A DNA stretch of 64,000 nt, from the NCBI GenBank assembly GCA_019671135.1, contig JAHRHY010000006.1, positions 2,046,001 through 2,110,000 of the forward strand, given 5' to 3'. Below, one piece after another: positions 45,551 through 56,699 of the stretch. Position 1 is the stretch's first letter. Every line of letters begins with the position of its first letter. The translations under genes and the position numbers were made by a program. The notes under the pieces are model-generated. The model was not told where the DNA came from and did not search any database. It saw only the letters and a program-made list of their open reading frames with translations. The stretch comes from Linnemannia hyalina. Taxonomy: Eukaryota > Mortierellomycota > Mortierellomycetes > Mortierellales > Mortierellaceae.

Positions 45551-47950
45551 GACCGACGATCCCTTCAACGAAATAAAACTCTAGTGCTTCGTGCTCCTTA
45601 TCTATCTTCTTTTGCATGGCGTGGTTGCTGACGGTTGCAAGTGCTTTCTCGACATCACTGTCCTCAAGAACCTGTCGCAATTGTAATTGGATACGCAAAA
45701 GTACATGTTGCCGTTAATCTTGACAAAAAATATGACGTCGGGTCCAGACACATGCGGCGCTTGAAAGTAGAAAAGTGGAGTATCCTGATGGTCGTGTTTG
45801 GAGTTGATGTCGACGTGCGCCATCACAAAATGCTGCGTGGTGATGTTTTTTTGTGAGATGGCGAGCTTTGGTTGCTGATCATCGAATCCAACAATTGCCA
45901 CATCTCAAATGAGCTGGTCCGGAAGAGAAGTGTCGGTCAACAAAGGCCAGGACGACAACGGTCGACTCTTGAACGTCTCGGCAAAGACGGGGGTCATGAT
46001 GGCCTCCTACATGTTGCCGTGTACCGAGGTGTTGTCCGAGTGCAGCATCGTCCGTCGTACTGCCGCCACAAGTGAGGAATCCTTCTCGTAGAAGTAGTCG
46101 ATGGTCGCCTTCAACGCTAGTGGCTCGTCGAGAACAGTCCTTGCGCACCTCCAACGAACTTGATTCGATCAAACGCTGCTTCCACTAACCGGACATCGTT
46201 CTCAAGTACCTTCGAGGGAGCGTCCAATAATCGATGGCGATAAAGGAAGAGCACGAGGTAAGGAGCTCAGTATGGTTGGCAATCTTGGTTTCCACACTAG
46301 AGATAGAGGAGGAAGCCCGTTAATGAAAATCAAGATAGTCAAATGCCATGCGCATGAGACCGCTGCTCATCGCCCAATGGAGAGTCCGGATGCTCAATCC
46401 TGTTCCGCTGTAGATGACAGTCAGCTCCTCGCAGAACCTAAAAGTGTCAAAAATATCAAATAAAGTTTGTTAGCCACGTATTCTGATTGTTCATCCCTCA
46501 ACATCTTCAAATTGTTGTCACACCGTTGTCATTCTGGCATTTGACATACATTGGTCGTAGGTTGCCTTGTGTGGATGACGACGCAAACGACGAGTGGGCT
46601 CTTGTCGCTCAGGATCTGGGTCTCCTCGAAGACCACCCGAAACGTGGACTCGCTTGAAAAGTTGGGACGGTCGTGGGCAGCAAGCATCTCTCGCACCGAT
46701 TCGAACTCCATGCGGACAATAAAGGCCAGGTCGGATACAGGGACTGTGCGTCCCGTCGTAAGATCACAAAGTTTCATGCGCAGACGCACGAACACATACC
46801 TGAACGTGTTGGAGCGCATTTGGAGCAAGGCCCAGCGAGCATTCGTGAATATCTGATGGGAACTTCAAGCAATAACCGAGGATCACAAAGCGCGAAAGGA
46901 AGAGCAGCAATGTCATGTTCTTGGTAAAAGCAGTGTTGGTACCGGCCACGTCTTCCAAAGTTTTGTTCTCAATGAGATCAACTAGGCGGAAGAGGTCGCT
47001 CGATCCTAAATCCGACTTAGTCGCATAGAAATAGAAATAGAAGCCCCATTTAAGGCAGAGCATCTCTGTCACTGGACGAGTTTTCCCGCAGCTGCTCACG
47101 CCAAACACAGGTATATCTTGCGCTGGCATCTTCACCAGCAGACCCAACAGGAATTCAATCCAAACCTCTCAGGAACGGGGAGGCTAACACTAGGTGAAGG
47201 GGTCAGGGAGATCCAAACACAGCATATTCGGTTTTGAGTCCTGTGATTCGACAACACCACGGCGCAAGACATTTGGCAGATTGCACCGTGCACACCAGTC
47301 GTTGTTACTGGCAATGATTGTTGACCTTATATACACCTGTCCAGAAATTTAGCGTGCTTTGACTCTGCTGCGAGAACCCTGATTCGGATCCTGTTGGTAT
47401 CAACTCTGAGGTCGCCTGAAAATACCAAGAGAGGCGCTTTTGCATATTAGTGTTTAGAGTGGGGATGGCGAAAAAAAACACGACAAAAGCGCACAATAGG
47501 GTACTTACTAGTCGGCGGTGCACCTGGACGAGAATCGTCCGAGAGATGGCCAGGGAGTGGGGTAGAGGCTCGAGCAAGGATAGGTGCGTCGACTCTGTCG
47601 GTACAATTTGAGAAGTGAATAAGTGCAAGTAGACTGAACAGGGGTATGTGCAAAGCATAATTGAGCGCAAATAATGTTTGCATTACCTTGAGGTGTTGGT
47701 GTAGGTGTTGTCGTTGGGACTCTCGGGAAACCGTACCCTTGGATTGTTCAGGTCTGTCTTGTCGTCGAGAGCTTGTCGTCGGGGCTTGTCGTTGGGGATG
47801 GAGAAGCGCGAACGGGTGAGCTTATTTGCAACAATATCTTTAAATCAGGACTCTGCTTGGCTTTGATTGCGTCCTTGAGGTCAGCGACATTGTCGTGCGT
47901 CGGACGTAATCTCCATCAACAAGACAGAGCAGGATGTTGTCAGTGAAAAT
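45540..47950 (-). pseudogene. Crinkler (CRN)-type NTPase gene, broken
   Basis: In order on the minus strand: LLCLVDGD (about 47930-47907) and, one frame over, NVADLKDAIKAKQSPDF and FSIPNDKP, which together resemble the ubiquitin-like CRN header; a variable linker; PVFGVSSCGKTR (about 47105-47070), a Walker A loop; KWGFYFYFYATKSDLGSSDL and MTLLLFLSRFVILGYC; FRVVFEETQILSDKSP (about 46640-46590), a Walker-B-like segment; GTGLS and RTLHWAMSSG (about 46400); and a C-terminal block with EDSDVEKALATVSNH (about 45670-45620). Frame changes occur at about 47890, 46860 and 46480, and stops interrupt the linker. CRN proteins are modular, nucleus-targeted effectors first known from oomycetes and also present in fungi. 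This copy cannot be translated whole. It converges tail-to-tail with the PD-(D/E)XK gene. Confidence 0.75.
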
Positions 47951-48259
47951 ATCGCGAAGCTTCAGAAATAAGGTTAGAAAAGTAAGAGCGAGTAAGAGGG
48001 AGACGAGGAAATAATGAAACACATGAAAGTAGAGAAAGGAAAAATGACCTTGTGATGTAGCAGCGACAGAAACACAGTCACGCACACGTTACATTGACGC
48101 AAACGCACACAATCACCTCTTTCCGCTTCTCAATCATCTTTCAACCAACGCAACACCACCTACACATCTCTTCACAGTAATGTCGCATACGAGTACCAGT
48201 AAGTAGGAAGAAATCACCCTTTCACCCTTTCACCCTTTCATACCTGCATGTTTTTTATA
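47951..48259. other. Upstream region of the CRN relic; possible stray first exon
   Basis: CA-rich and pyrimidine-rich sequence. On the plus strand ATGTCGCATACGAGTACCA at 48180 is followed by GTAAGTAGG, which looks like a small first exon with a donor, but no downstream exon was identified before the 257-bp repeats. Confidence 0.3.
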
Positions 48260-49150
48260 CGTTTTTTTCTCACTCGGCAGCTCGTGTTTCCCTGCATGCA
48301 TTGTTGTGCATAAGGAAACCTTGGCCAAGATGCTGTTACCCCTCCACGCTGCTGGCCGCGTAATGGTGTCAAGGTTGAGAGGGTCTGCTGAGTAGTATAT
48401 GGCTTTACCTTGTTCCCATGGTTGATGTCCATGACAAACCAGGAACGCGACAATGGTCATGCGCTGATGGCCCCAATCTACGGATTCGCGCCACTGGTGC
48501 AGCGATTATGGAGCCTATACTTTTTCTCACTCAACAGCCCGTGTTTCCCTGCATGCTTTGTTGTGCATAAGGAAACCTTGGCCAAGATGCTGTTACCCCT
48601 CCACACTGCTGGCCGCGTAATGGTGTCAAGGTTGAGAGGGTCTGCTGAGTAGTATATGGCTTTACCTTGTTCCCATGGTTGATGTCCATGACAAACCAGG
48701 AGCGCGACAATGGTCATGCACTGATGGCCCCAATCTACGGATTCGCGCCACTGGTGCAGCGATCATGGAGCTTATACTTTTTCTCACTCAACAACTCGTG
48801 TTTCCCTGCATGCATTGTTGTGCATAAGGAAACCTTGGCCAAGATGCTGTTACCCCTCCACACTGCTGGCCGCGTAATGGTGTCAAGGTTGAGAGGGTCT
48901 GCTGAGTAGTATATGGCTTTACCTTGTTCCCATGGTTGATGTCCATGACAAACCAGGAGCGCGACAATGGTCATGCACTGATGGCCCCAATCTACGGATT
49001 CGCGCCACTGGTGCAGCGATCATGGAGCCTATACTTTTTTTCTCACTCATGTTTCCCTGCATGCTTTGTTGTGCATAAGGAAGCCTTGGCCAAGATGTTA
49101 CTACCCCTCCACACGTCTGGCCGCGTAATAGCCTCAAGGTTGAGAGAGTG
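48260..49150. repeat. 257-bp tandem repeat, about 3.5 copies
   Basis: CTGCTGAGTAGTATATGGC occurs at 48385, 48642 and 48899, exactly 257 bp apart, and CATGCATTGTTGTGCATAAGG or its variants mark each unit (about 48295, 48552, 48809, 49062). Units are nearly identical; the last is shortened and more diverged. Each unit is open in one forward and one reverse frame, with no start or family support, so no protein is called. Confidence 0.95.
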
Positions 49151-49199
49151 CCGTTATTATTATGTTTTTTTTTGTAAATTACTAGAAAGCCGAGTTTGA

Positions 49200-49480
49200 T
49201 TTCTGCAATAGGCGAGGACGGGGACAGAGAATTACGGAGGGTTGAGGATGTGATGGTGTTTATTATACAGGGAACTGGGATTTTTATATGAGCTAAATTA
49301 CATGGTGGTGTGGATATAACAGGGGTGGAGCAAGAAGATATGAGCAGGAGGATAGAGAGACAAGGACGAGACAGGGACAAGAAAGTACTAGGGACGAGGA
49401 TGGAAGAGCTAGAAACGGATGCTGTTTATTGTACAAGGAGAGGAGGCTGCACGAGGGGGAGTTGTAGGTGAAATTGATCA
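49200..49480 (-). mobile_element. LTR-related scraps
   Basis: Two stretches resemble the solo LTR at 35.5 kb in the same orientation: GGTGTTTATTATACAGGGA (about 49253-49271) and GGAAGAGCTAGAAACGGATG followed by CTGTTTATTGTACAAGG (about 49400-49438). GA-rich sequence similar to the LTR interior lies between them. No clean ends or target duplications were found. Confidence 0.5.
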
Positions 49481-49839
49481 AGAGAAGAGGTTGTTAAGGG
49501 AAACGAGGGAGGATGAGTAGAAAAGGAACAAGGGCGAAGAACAAAGAAGGCTCTCAGTACAAGGGAAGCTGAGTTCAAGAAAGACTGAGGGCGAGGAAGG
49601 CTGACTCCAAGGGAGACCAATGGACTTGACCTCCAATCGGACATGGGCTTGAGGCAGCGCATAGAGGATCCTCGCCTCGCCTCCATCTAACAAAGCTGCC
49701 TCCGGGATGGACTTTTGTATGTTGAACGACATGGCGATACCGTACTTTGCATACCCAAGTCCTCTGACCTTATTCTTTTTCTCCTTTCTGATGTGCATGC
49801 CGCCTACACTCCCCTGCACTCATTTGCATTCTGAGCTCA

Positions 49840-50215
49840 ATGTCGATTAACACCCGTCGCTACATTGAGTCCTGTTCAAGCTGCCAACGCAACAAGGCCG
49901 TCCGTCTCCTTCCTGCTGGATTGCTTCGCCCTCTGGCAATCTCCGAACAACGCTGGGACACGGTTCCCATGGATTTTGTCGTTAAGCTGGCCATAACCGC
50001 CCGCAGGCTTGATGCGATTACCGTTTTTGTCAACAAGTTATCGAAGCAGGTGCATTTTGCACCTAGTCGGATCTCGCATTCTGCCGTCGATGTGGCGAAC
50101 TGTTTTTCCAACAACCTCTTCCGCTTTCACGGTTTGCCCAGCATCATTATCTCAAACCCTGATACCACGTTCACCAGCATTTTTTGGCGCCGCCTTCAAA
50201 GGAAAAACGAAAACC
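49840..50215 (+). mobile_element. Ty3/gypsy integrase fragment
   Basis: Encodes the end of the zinc-binding region (RRYIESCSSCQRNKA, CxxC) and the first two-thirds of an integrase core: LRPLAISEQRWDTVPMDFV with the first catalytic Asp, then NKLSKQVHFAPSR, and FRFHGLPSIIISNPDTTFTS. The family normally has SDRD here; this copy has SNPD, so the second catalytic Asp is lost. The fragment stops after FWRRLQR, before the third catalytic residue, and runs directly into a decayed carboxylesterase gene. Reverse transcriptase and LTRs in the same orientation are absent. Confidence 0.85.
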
Positions 50216-50269
50216 TAACGTGTTACTTTACGTCTTGCGTCGCTCTCTCATTCCCACCAACAGGGATCC

Positions 50270-52142
50270 CTGTAATATTCAGCAACTGCAGTCAACAAGA
50301 ACACAGGCTTGACAGACTAGATCCCCTGCAGTACCACCTTACCCACAGTCTGTTATAACAGCGCCCTCGACGGACCTTTGTCATCCAGGACAGCGCCCGA
50401 CAGGTCAAGATCAACATCCCCGGTGTCGGCCAGCTGCAAGGATAGAGAGATCAAAACTCCTTCCACTTCTAGGGCGTCACTTTCGCCGAGGCGCCTGTTG
50501 GGCAAACTGCGATTTGAAGCTCCTGTCCCGAAACCACCTTTTACAACGACACTGGAAGCGACCTATTACAAGGATGTCTGACCCCAGTCTGCTCCGTCGC
50601 TCCGTCGGATGGATTGGGAGCGCCTCTGCTCAGCGGATTGCTGAATGGTGCTGTGGCAAGCGAGGACCGCTTGAACTTGGATGTTTATACCCCGACTCCG
50701 AAAGGCACCGGTCAAGAGTTGCTCCCAGTCATGTTTTATATCCATGGTGGTGGATCGACAAGGTGAGAACAACTGACAATGCCTTTAAGGAAGCGCAACT
50801 CTCTGTTTGAAAAACTGAATGTTCTTCATGCGTGCATTTATTGACTCGTTGTCTACTCTTTCTTTCTCAAACCCAGTTTCTCCGGCTCGGTTGTCCTATT
50901 TGATGGCGGCAATTTGAGTTCTCGAGGCGGCGTGGTTACTGTCACCACTAACTACCGCCTCGGCATGTTGGGTTTCAGTCCGCGTTCCCCAGATCCGATG
51001 TCGCTGGCAACCAAGGCATCCGTGATCGGATCCTCGCACTCGAGTGGTCCAAGAAAAACATCGCTGCTTTGGAGAAGACTCCAACGGAATCACGATCTTT
51101 GGTGAGTCTGCTGGTGCTGCCAGTCAGAGCCCTGTTGTCTGCACCATCCGCATTTGGACTCTACACCAACGACATCGACCAGAGCGATCCCATCCACATT
51201 CCGTTCAAGTCTCGAGGGGATTCCGCCAACATCCAGGCGTTGTTCTTTCTGCTGATGGGCTGTGCCTCGAACGATCTTGTTTGCGTCCCGGTCGAAGTCA
51301 ACCGTTGACCTTATGAACGCCCAGGTCAAGGCCAATGCCATGATGGTCACCCAACAGAACTGGTCCACGACCTTATCCCCGGTGGCTTTTTTGAGCTGGT
51401 CAAAACAGGAAAACACAACACCAAGGCCAAAATCATGTGGGGCTCGACCAAGGACGAGGCTGGTCGGTTCGTCGCGATCTACTGTCCGATCAAGGAGACT
51501 ATCACCGCTACCAAAAATGGATCAGTCTTTTCCAAAACGTTTGCTTCACTGAGAGTCGACCTCATTCTCAACAACACCAGTAGTATATTCAAACCCAACA
51601 TGGCTAGCAAGGACCCTGCCAGCGATATGTTCAACGACTTTATACAAAGCACTACTCCTACTGTCCCCTCAAGTATTTCAGTCGGGAGATCACCAAGGGC
51701 GGTGGGAAGGTGTACCAGTTTAGGTTCAACTGCGGTCGTGGAATCGCTCTCGCCGATGCTCGTGGATACTGCGGCGCTAACACTGGACGTACCTACCTGT
51801 CATGCACAAGACCTCTCCCCTGTGTTTGGTACCGATGCTATGCTCCTTCTCACCTTCCAGACTGGAGACGACGCCCGCTTCGCTCGGCAGATCGTTGACT
51901 GTTGGACCACATTCGCCAAGACAGGAAACCCAAACCCAACAACCGATATGCTTGGCGTTGAGAACTCGAACCCAGATGTTGTGGGTGCCAATTGGTCCGC
52001 CTACGATTCCTCGGCCAATCCAATGCTAGAGCTGAATGTCGGAAGCAATATGTCTACCAATGCCAACCAAGCTGCTTGCTCGTTCATGGACAATGTTTTG
52101 CAATACGACTCTGTGTTCCGCAACACCGCCTTTGCCCCTTGA
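50270..52142 (+). pseudogene. Lectin-carboxylesterase paralogue, decayed
   Basis: Starts abruptly after the integrase fragment. The first part matches the end of the lectin-like domain and the linker of the 26.5-kb gene (PRRTFVIQDSARQVKI corresponds to PRRTLAVQDITRQISV). RDQNSFHF is followed by a TAG, and several frame shifts follow. IHGGGSTR, the splice region, VTTNYRLGMLGF, ITIFGESAG (nucleophile, about 51085-51115) and QSDPIHIPFKS remain recognisable. The C-terminal third (51435-52142) is open and keeps TKDEAGRF, CHAQDLSPVFG and TGDDARFARQI. At least four frame changes or stops make it a pseudogene. Confidence 0.88.
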
Positions 52143-52762
52143 ACTATATTTTTCATCTTCGCTTTCACATAGTAATAAGACATACATCCATAACAACCTT
52201 CAGACCAGAGACTACTGAAAGGAATGTTTGCTTCCTAGGGAGTGAGACAAGTAGGAGATCATTCGATTGTCAATTGATCGTAGGTCAGTGTAAGTCGATA
52301 CGATTGAAGACACAAAAGTGGGCAGTGAATAAAAAGAGACAGAAGCAGAAAAAGTCGAACGATCGTCGATGCACGGAACTCCATTTGATTGTTGACACCA
52401 AGAAGTGGGCATTGTAAAAGGAAACATAAAATAAATGTACCTGATAGCTCAAAAACAATATAAGCAGAGAGGCAATGTCGCACAGCAGCCTCCTTATTGC
52501 TCTCACTTATGGGTCCCGCTAACAATTGCTCGGCCCATTTTGCATGAATCTGTGTCTCCATTGCCATCACACAATGACAAAACAGCCAGCAGACACGGAA
52601 GTGTGTGAACACACTCTCTCTTCTTCGTTGCCTTTTCTTTCTTTCAATTTAACCTATTCGCTCGCCCTCTTTGTTTCCTTCCATCGCCACTTTTAATACA
52701 ACAAACACCTAACGTTAACTAAATACACAGACACTCCGTCACCCCTCGACTCGTCCACAAAA
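52143..52762. other. Intergenic, promoter of the first Sel1 gene
   Basis: No gene recognised. The last 150 bp are pyrimidine-rich, then CA-rich, immediately before the ATG at 52763. Confidence 0.45.
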
Positions 52763-54079
52763 ATGTCTACCACTGCCAGGCGCAACCCGGTTTGGGGTCT
52801 TGTGGAAGAGGCGATGGAAAACTACAACCACATCGACAGACCCGCCTCCCCACAGTACGCCTCCGCCAACTCCTCTGTCAGGCGTAACCCGGTCTGGGGT
52901 CTCGTGGAAGAGGCGATGGAAAACTACACACATATCGACCGACCCTTTGAGGCACCACCAGGAGCTCGGGGACCCCAAGCATGGCCATATATCGAGCCGC
53001 CATCAACTGACGAGGACTCTCTGGCTTCCAATGCACATTCAATGGGTCCACAGGAATACCCCACCACAAGCGATTCGGCACAATCACCATGGCCAAAAGA
53101 TTACTCGACCCCTGGTAGAGATCTTACCAAGGCGATCATCAGCGCCAGTCAAGGAGATAAAGACGCTCAGGTCGCCCTTGGTGACATGTACAAGGAGGGT
53201 CTGGGAGTGTATCAAGACTACCAATCGGCAATGGATTGGTACCTCAAGGCTAGCGAACAAGGGGATGCAGTTGGTCAGCGAAAGGTCGGGATGATGTACA
53301 GTCTCGGTCTCGGTGTCTCACAGGATTACTCGGCAGCGTTGGAATGGTACCTCAAGGCGGCCAATCAAGGCAACGCGGCGGCTCAGTGTAACATCGGCGC
53401 CTTGTACGAGCAAGGGCAAGGCGTTCCCCAGGACTACTCCCACGCGATGATTTGGTTTCGCAAGGCAGCCGACCAAGGGCTCGCCCGGGCTCAATCCAAC
53501 ATTGGTGGCCTATATGATCTTGGTCAAGGGGTTTCCCAAGACTTTGCCCAGGCGATGGAATGGTACCTCAAAGCCGCAAACCAAGGCGATACAGTCTGTC
53601 AGCGGAAGGTCGGGATGATGTATAACCTCGGTCTCGGTGTCTCACAGGACTATATGACAGCATTGGAATGGTATCTCAAGGCGGCCAACCAAGGCAATGC
53701 AGCAGCTCAGTGCAACATCGGTGTCTTGTACGAACAAGGGCAAGGCGTTCCTCAGGACTACTCCCAAGCGATGGTCTGGTTTCGCAAGGCAGCCGATCAA
53801 GGACTCTCACAGGCTCAATGCCACATCGGTGTCTTGTACGAGCTTGGCCAAGGTGTACCCCAGGACGTTTTCAAGGCAAAGGACTGGTACCTCAAGGCTG
53901 CCGAACAAGGATATCCACGAGCTCAATTCAACATTGGTACTTTGTACGAACAAGGACGAGGTGTGCCCCAGGACCGCGACCAAGCAATAGATTGGTATTT
54001 TAAGGCCGCCACCCAAGGACACTGGAATGCGAAGACACAGTTGGAGAACCTGGAGAGAAAGGATGCCAGTATTTTGTAG
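52763..54079 (+). CDS. Sel1-repeat (HCP-like) protein with duplicated N-terminal motif
   Basis: Intronless, 438 residues. Two copies of the motif RNPVWGLVEEAMENY plus HIDRP open the protein (about residues 8-30 and 38-60, a 90-nt period). A Pro/Ser-rich linker follows. Eight Sel1-like repeats of 36 residues run from about residue 133 to 425 (pattern AQ-x-x-[IV]G-x-x-Y-x-x-G-x-G-V-x-Q-D-[YF]-x-x-A-x-x-W-[YF]-x-K-A). Repeats 2-3 and 5-6 are near copies, so a two- or three-repeat block was duplicated. Sel1 repeats form TPR-like alpha-alpha solenoids that scaffold protein complexes. No enzymatic domain or signal peptide was seen. It lacks the N-terminal domain found in the copies at 57.1, 58.8 and 60.5 kb, although the pseudogene at 57.1 kb retains a version of its RNPV motif. 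Confidence 0.88.
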   Translation: MSTTARRNPVWGLVEEAMENYNHIDRPASPQYASANSSVRRNPVWGLVEEAMENYTHIDRPFEAPPGARGPQAWPYIEPPSTDEDSLASNAHSMGPQEYPTTSDSAQSPWPKDYSTPGRDLTKAIISASQGDKDAQVALGDMYKEGLGVYQDYQSAMDWYLKASEQGDAVGQRKVGMMYSLGLGVSQDYSAALEWYLKAANQGNAAAQCNIGALYEQGQGVPQDYSHAMIWFRKAADQGLARAQSNIGGLYDLGQGVSQDFAQAMEWYLKAANQGDTVCQRKVGMMYNLGLGVSQDYMTALEWYLKAANQGNAAAQCNIGVLYEQGQGVPQDYSQAMVWFRKAADQGLSQAQCHIGVLYELGQGVPQDVFKAKDWYLKAAEQGYPRAQFNIGTLYEQGRGVPQDRDQAIDWYFKAATQGHWNAKTQLENLERKDASIL

Positions 54080-54785
54080 AAGGGAGCTGACCGGGCAGAT
54101 ATGTGACATTAAGACTACAAGTGTAAAGAGCCGTGTGCGTTGCAATGCTTTTGTTTTGTTGCTTGGTTTGGTGAATGAACTATGTTGCTGGTATTTTTGG
54201 TGCTCCTCATTTTTTTGCATGGACCTTTATATGTGTGAATATGACTGAAGAAAAAACACGTATCAACCATGTGTCTGGAGATACGTTCCCGACACAAAGG
54301 CATCGTGGTGGCAATGAAGGGACAATTTTTTTTTGTTTTATGTGTCTGCAATGCCTTGTTCCCCTTTCCTCACTTTGTTTCGTTCGTTCCGTTCCCTGCA
54401 TCCGCATATTTACACTTTTTCTCCCCTTCACAACTTGCTCACATATTTCCCTCACACTATCGCCTCAATACTTACCAAAAAAATGTTACAAGGATGTACC
54501 TCTCAGGATAACGATCATGAGCCTCGGTCTGTCAACAGCAACAATCTAACATCCGCCGCCATCGATACTACCAGCCCAGCCCAGTGGAGGAAGTCTCTTG
54601 TATCGACACCACTAGCGAGGTTCGAACTTTACTACTGCTTGCTCAATGTAGCGTTTGTAAACATGGCATAAATGAGCATGATACACTCTCTGGTGACAGC
54701 TCATAGACAATTGATTTACCTGTATCTTGCAACACGCGAAAAAAAAACAAATAGAACTCTCATCGCATCAAGTGCCGCCGTGAAT
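54080..54785. other. Intergenic with promoter-like tract
   Basis: 3' UTR of the Sel1 gene, then a T/C-rich tract (54350-54470) resembling the leaders before other ATGs of this family. An ATG at 54483 opens a short frame of 62 codons without homology that I could see; it may be the original start of the pseudogene that follows. Confidence 0.4.
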
Positions 54786-56070
54786 ATGGTCGAGGATGGC
54801 TATCAACTGGTTAACAAGGAAGAGGATTTGTCTGGGATAATGCTACAGGAAGAGAGCGTGGGCCAAAGGATGTAGATTCGGTCTGCACCACCGCCGACGA
54901 AACAGAAATGAACAGCACATATTTCGATGGGCCTGTTTGCGAGGTGACGTCCATTCGAGGACCATGAGCACAGGACGAGCAAACACCCACCACCAAACAT
55001 CTATCATCGCCATCAGATACCAACAATGGTGACAGGATACAATCATGGGGACCACAGGATGTCAACTCGTCCAAGGCAGTTCCGGAGGAGTTGGCGCAGA
55101 CGATCACCAACGCCGAGGCTTGGAGACAAGGATGCGCAAGTCGCTCTTGGTGATATGTACAGGGATGGTCGGAGGATTAAGCAGGGCTACGCATTGGCAT
55201 CTCCGGACCGCCGGCAGTCGGTCAGCGCAAGGTCGGTCTTCTCTATGACTACGGTCATGGCGTCCCTCAGAACCATAGGACTGCCATGCACTGGCACTTC
55301 AAGGCAGCCGATCAAGGAGACGCATTACGCCCAATGCAATATCGGTTTTCTTACGAGAGTGGTGACGGGTTGACTCAAGACTTATATCAGGGCGATGGAA
55401 TGGTATACCAAGCCTGCCAACCAAGTTCTTTCTCGCGCTCAATGCAGCATCGGCTATCTTTACTACATAGGACGAGGCGTGCCGCAGGATTATTCCCGAG
55501 CGATAGAGTGGTATCTTAAGGCAGCTGGACAATGAAATGCATGCTCACAGTTCAACATCGGTGCCCTGTATGATCTCGGTCACGGTGTTCCTCAGAACTT
55601 TCTACCGAGCCATGGACTGGTATCTTCAGGACTCTAACCAGAGAGGTCCAGACACACAGGTCAGCATCGAAAGTTTGTGTGGGTATGGTCTGGGTGTCGC
55701 TCAGGATTTTACTCAAGCGATGCACTGGTATCTCAAGGCGGCCGAGAATGGAAATGCAGACGCCCAATGCAATGTTGGCAAGCTGCATTATGAAGGTGTG
55801 GTCGGTGTGGACGGTGTGGACCTGGGCTATGCGCAAGCAATGGAGAGGTATATGAAGGCTGCAACGCAGGGCTCTGCGCGTGCTCAGTGCAATGTCGGCA
55901 GCATGTATGCACTTGATCTAAGAGCACCTCAGGATCATCAAAAGGCTATGGAGAAGTACCAAAAGGCGGCGGATCAGGGATATGCAGAAGCAATGAAGAA
56001 TGTTGAAGCTATGAGTGCAGACGACTATGGCGTCGAGCAGAGCAATTGGGAAATAAGCAGACGAAGATAA
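54786..56070 (+). pseudogene. Decayed Sel1-repeat gene
   Basis: Recognisable Sel1 pieces lie in different frames: GDKDAQVALGDMYRDG (about 55126-55170), a YALA segment, MHWHFKAADQGDA (about 55286), QPSSFSRSMQHR region in a shifted frame, and an open stretch from about 55600 to 56070 with FTQAMHWYLKAAENGNADAQ and QAMERYMKAATQGSARAQCN. At least three frame changes and a stop near 54875 interrupt the gene. The last 150 codons alone could be translated as a truncated Sel1 protein. Confidence 0.85.
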
Positions 56071-56420
56071 AATAAAATAAAATGTTGACTATGATTACTT
56101 CATTTGTTTGCAGGTGAGTGTTAGTCTACCTTCGGTGGGAGGGCCATTCCTCCAAGATATCATAGGCATCGACCGAAAAAAAAACTCTGATAAATTTCTT
56201 AGTTTCACACAGTAATCACATCATCATATCGCATGCTCCAGATGTACATGAATTGACACAGTGGCCACCTACTTCTCCATGCTCGACCCTTTGCGCTCGA
56301 TATCACACCGGCCTCCGTGACCTTGACCTTGACCCAACTTACTTCCTTCTCTGAGAGTCATCCACACTTGGGACACAAGTCTAGATGCGTTTTTCCTTTT
56401 CCTCTCACCTCGCAGTCTGG

Positions 56421-56695
56421 TTAGGATTGCCCGCTTTGCGAGACAGATCATGGATCGTTGGACAGCCTTCGCCAAAACGAGCCACCCTGACCGTACTGCT
56501 GGGCTGATTGGCGTTGAGACCTCGAACAACGATGTCGCGGGCGTCAAGATGCATCGACCAGCCTGATGTTGGAGCTCATTGTCGAGACCGCAGTGTAGAC
56601 CAACGCTGACCAGGCCATTTGCACGTTCCTGGACGATGCTCTTCAGTACAACTTTGTGTTCCACGACACCATCTTTGTCCCCCGAGGCATGCGCG
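56421..56695 (+). pseudogene. Carboxylesterase C-terminal scrap
   Basis: RIARFARQIMDRWTAFAKT, GLIGVETSNNDV, LMLELIVETAV and CTFLDDALQYNFVFHDTI align with the last 90 residues of the carboxylesterases at 28.9 and 52.1 kb. One base is missing between the second and third blocks (about 56555) and an in-frame TAG lies near 56595. No upstream esterase sequence is present. Confidence 0.82.
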
Positions 56696-56699
56696 TGCA

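Noticed and set aside
48410..49199. Three repeated open frames of about 80 codons
   Set aside because: Created by the 257-bp tandem repeat; equivalent frames are open on the other strand and none has family support.
52212..52612. Minus-strand frame with hydrophobic stretches
   Set aside because: No homology or start context; lies in the promoter region of the Sel1 gene.
54600..54630. GGTTCGAACT resembling a tRNA T-loop
   Set aside because: Flanking bases do not form a T stem, and no anticodon or acceptor stem could be placed.
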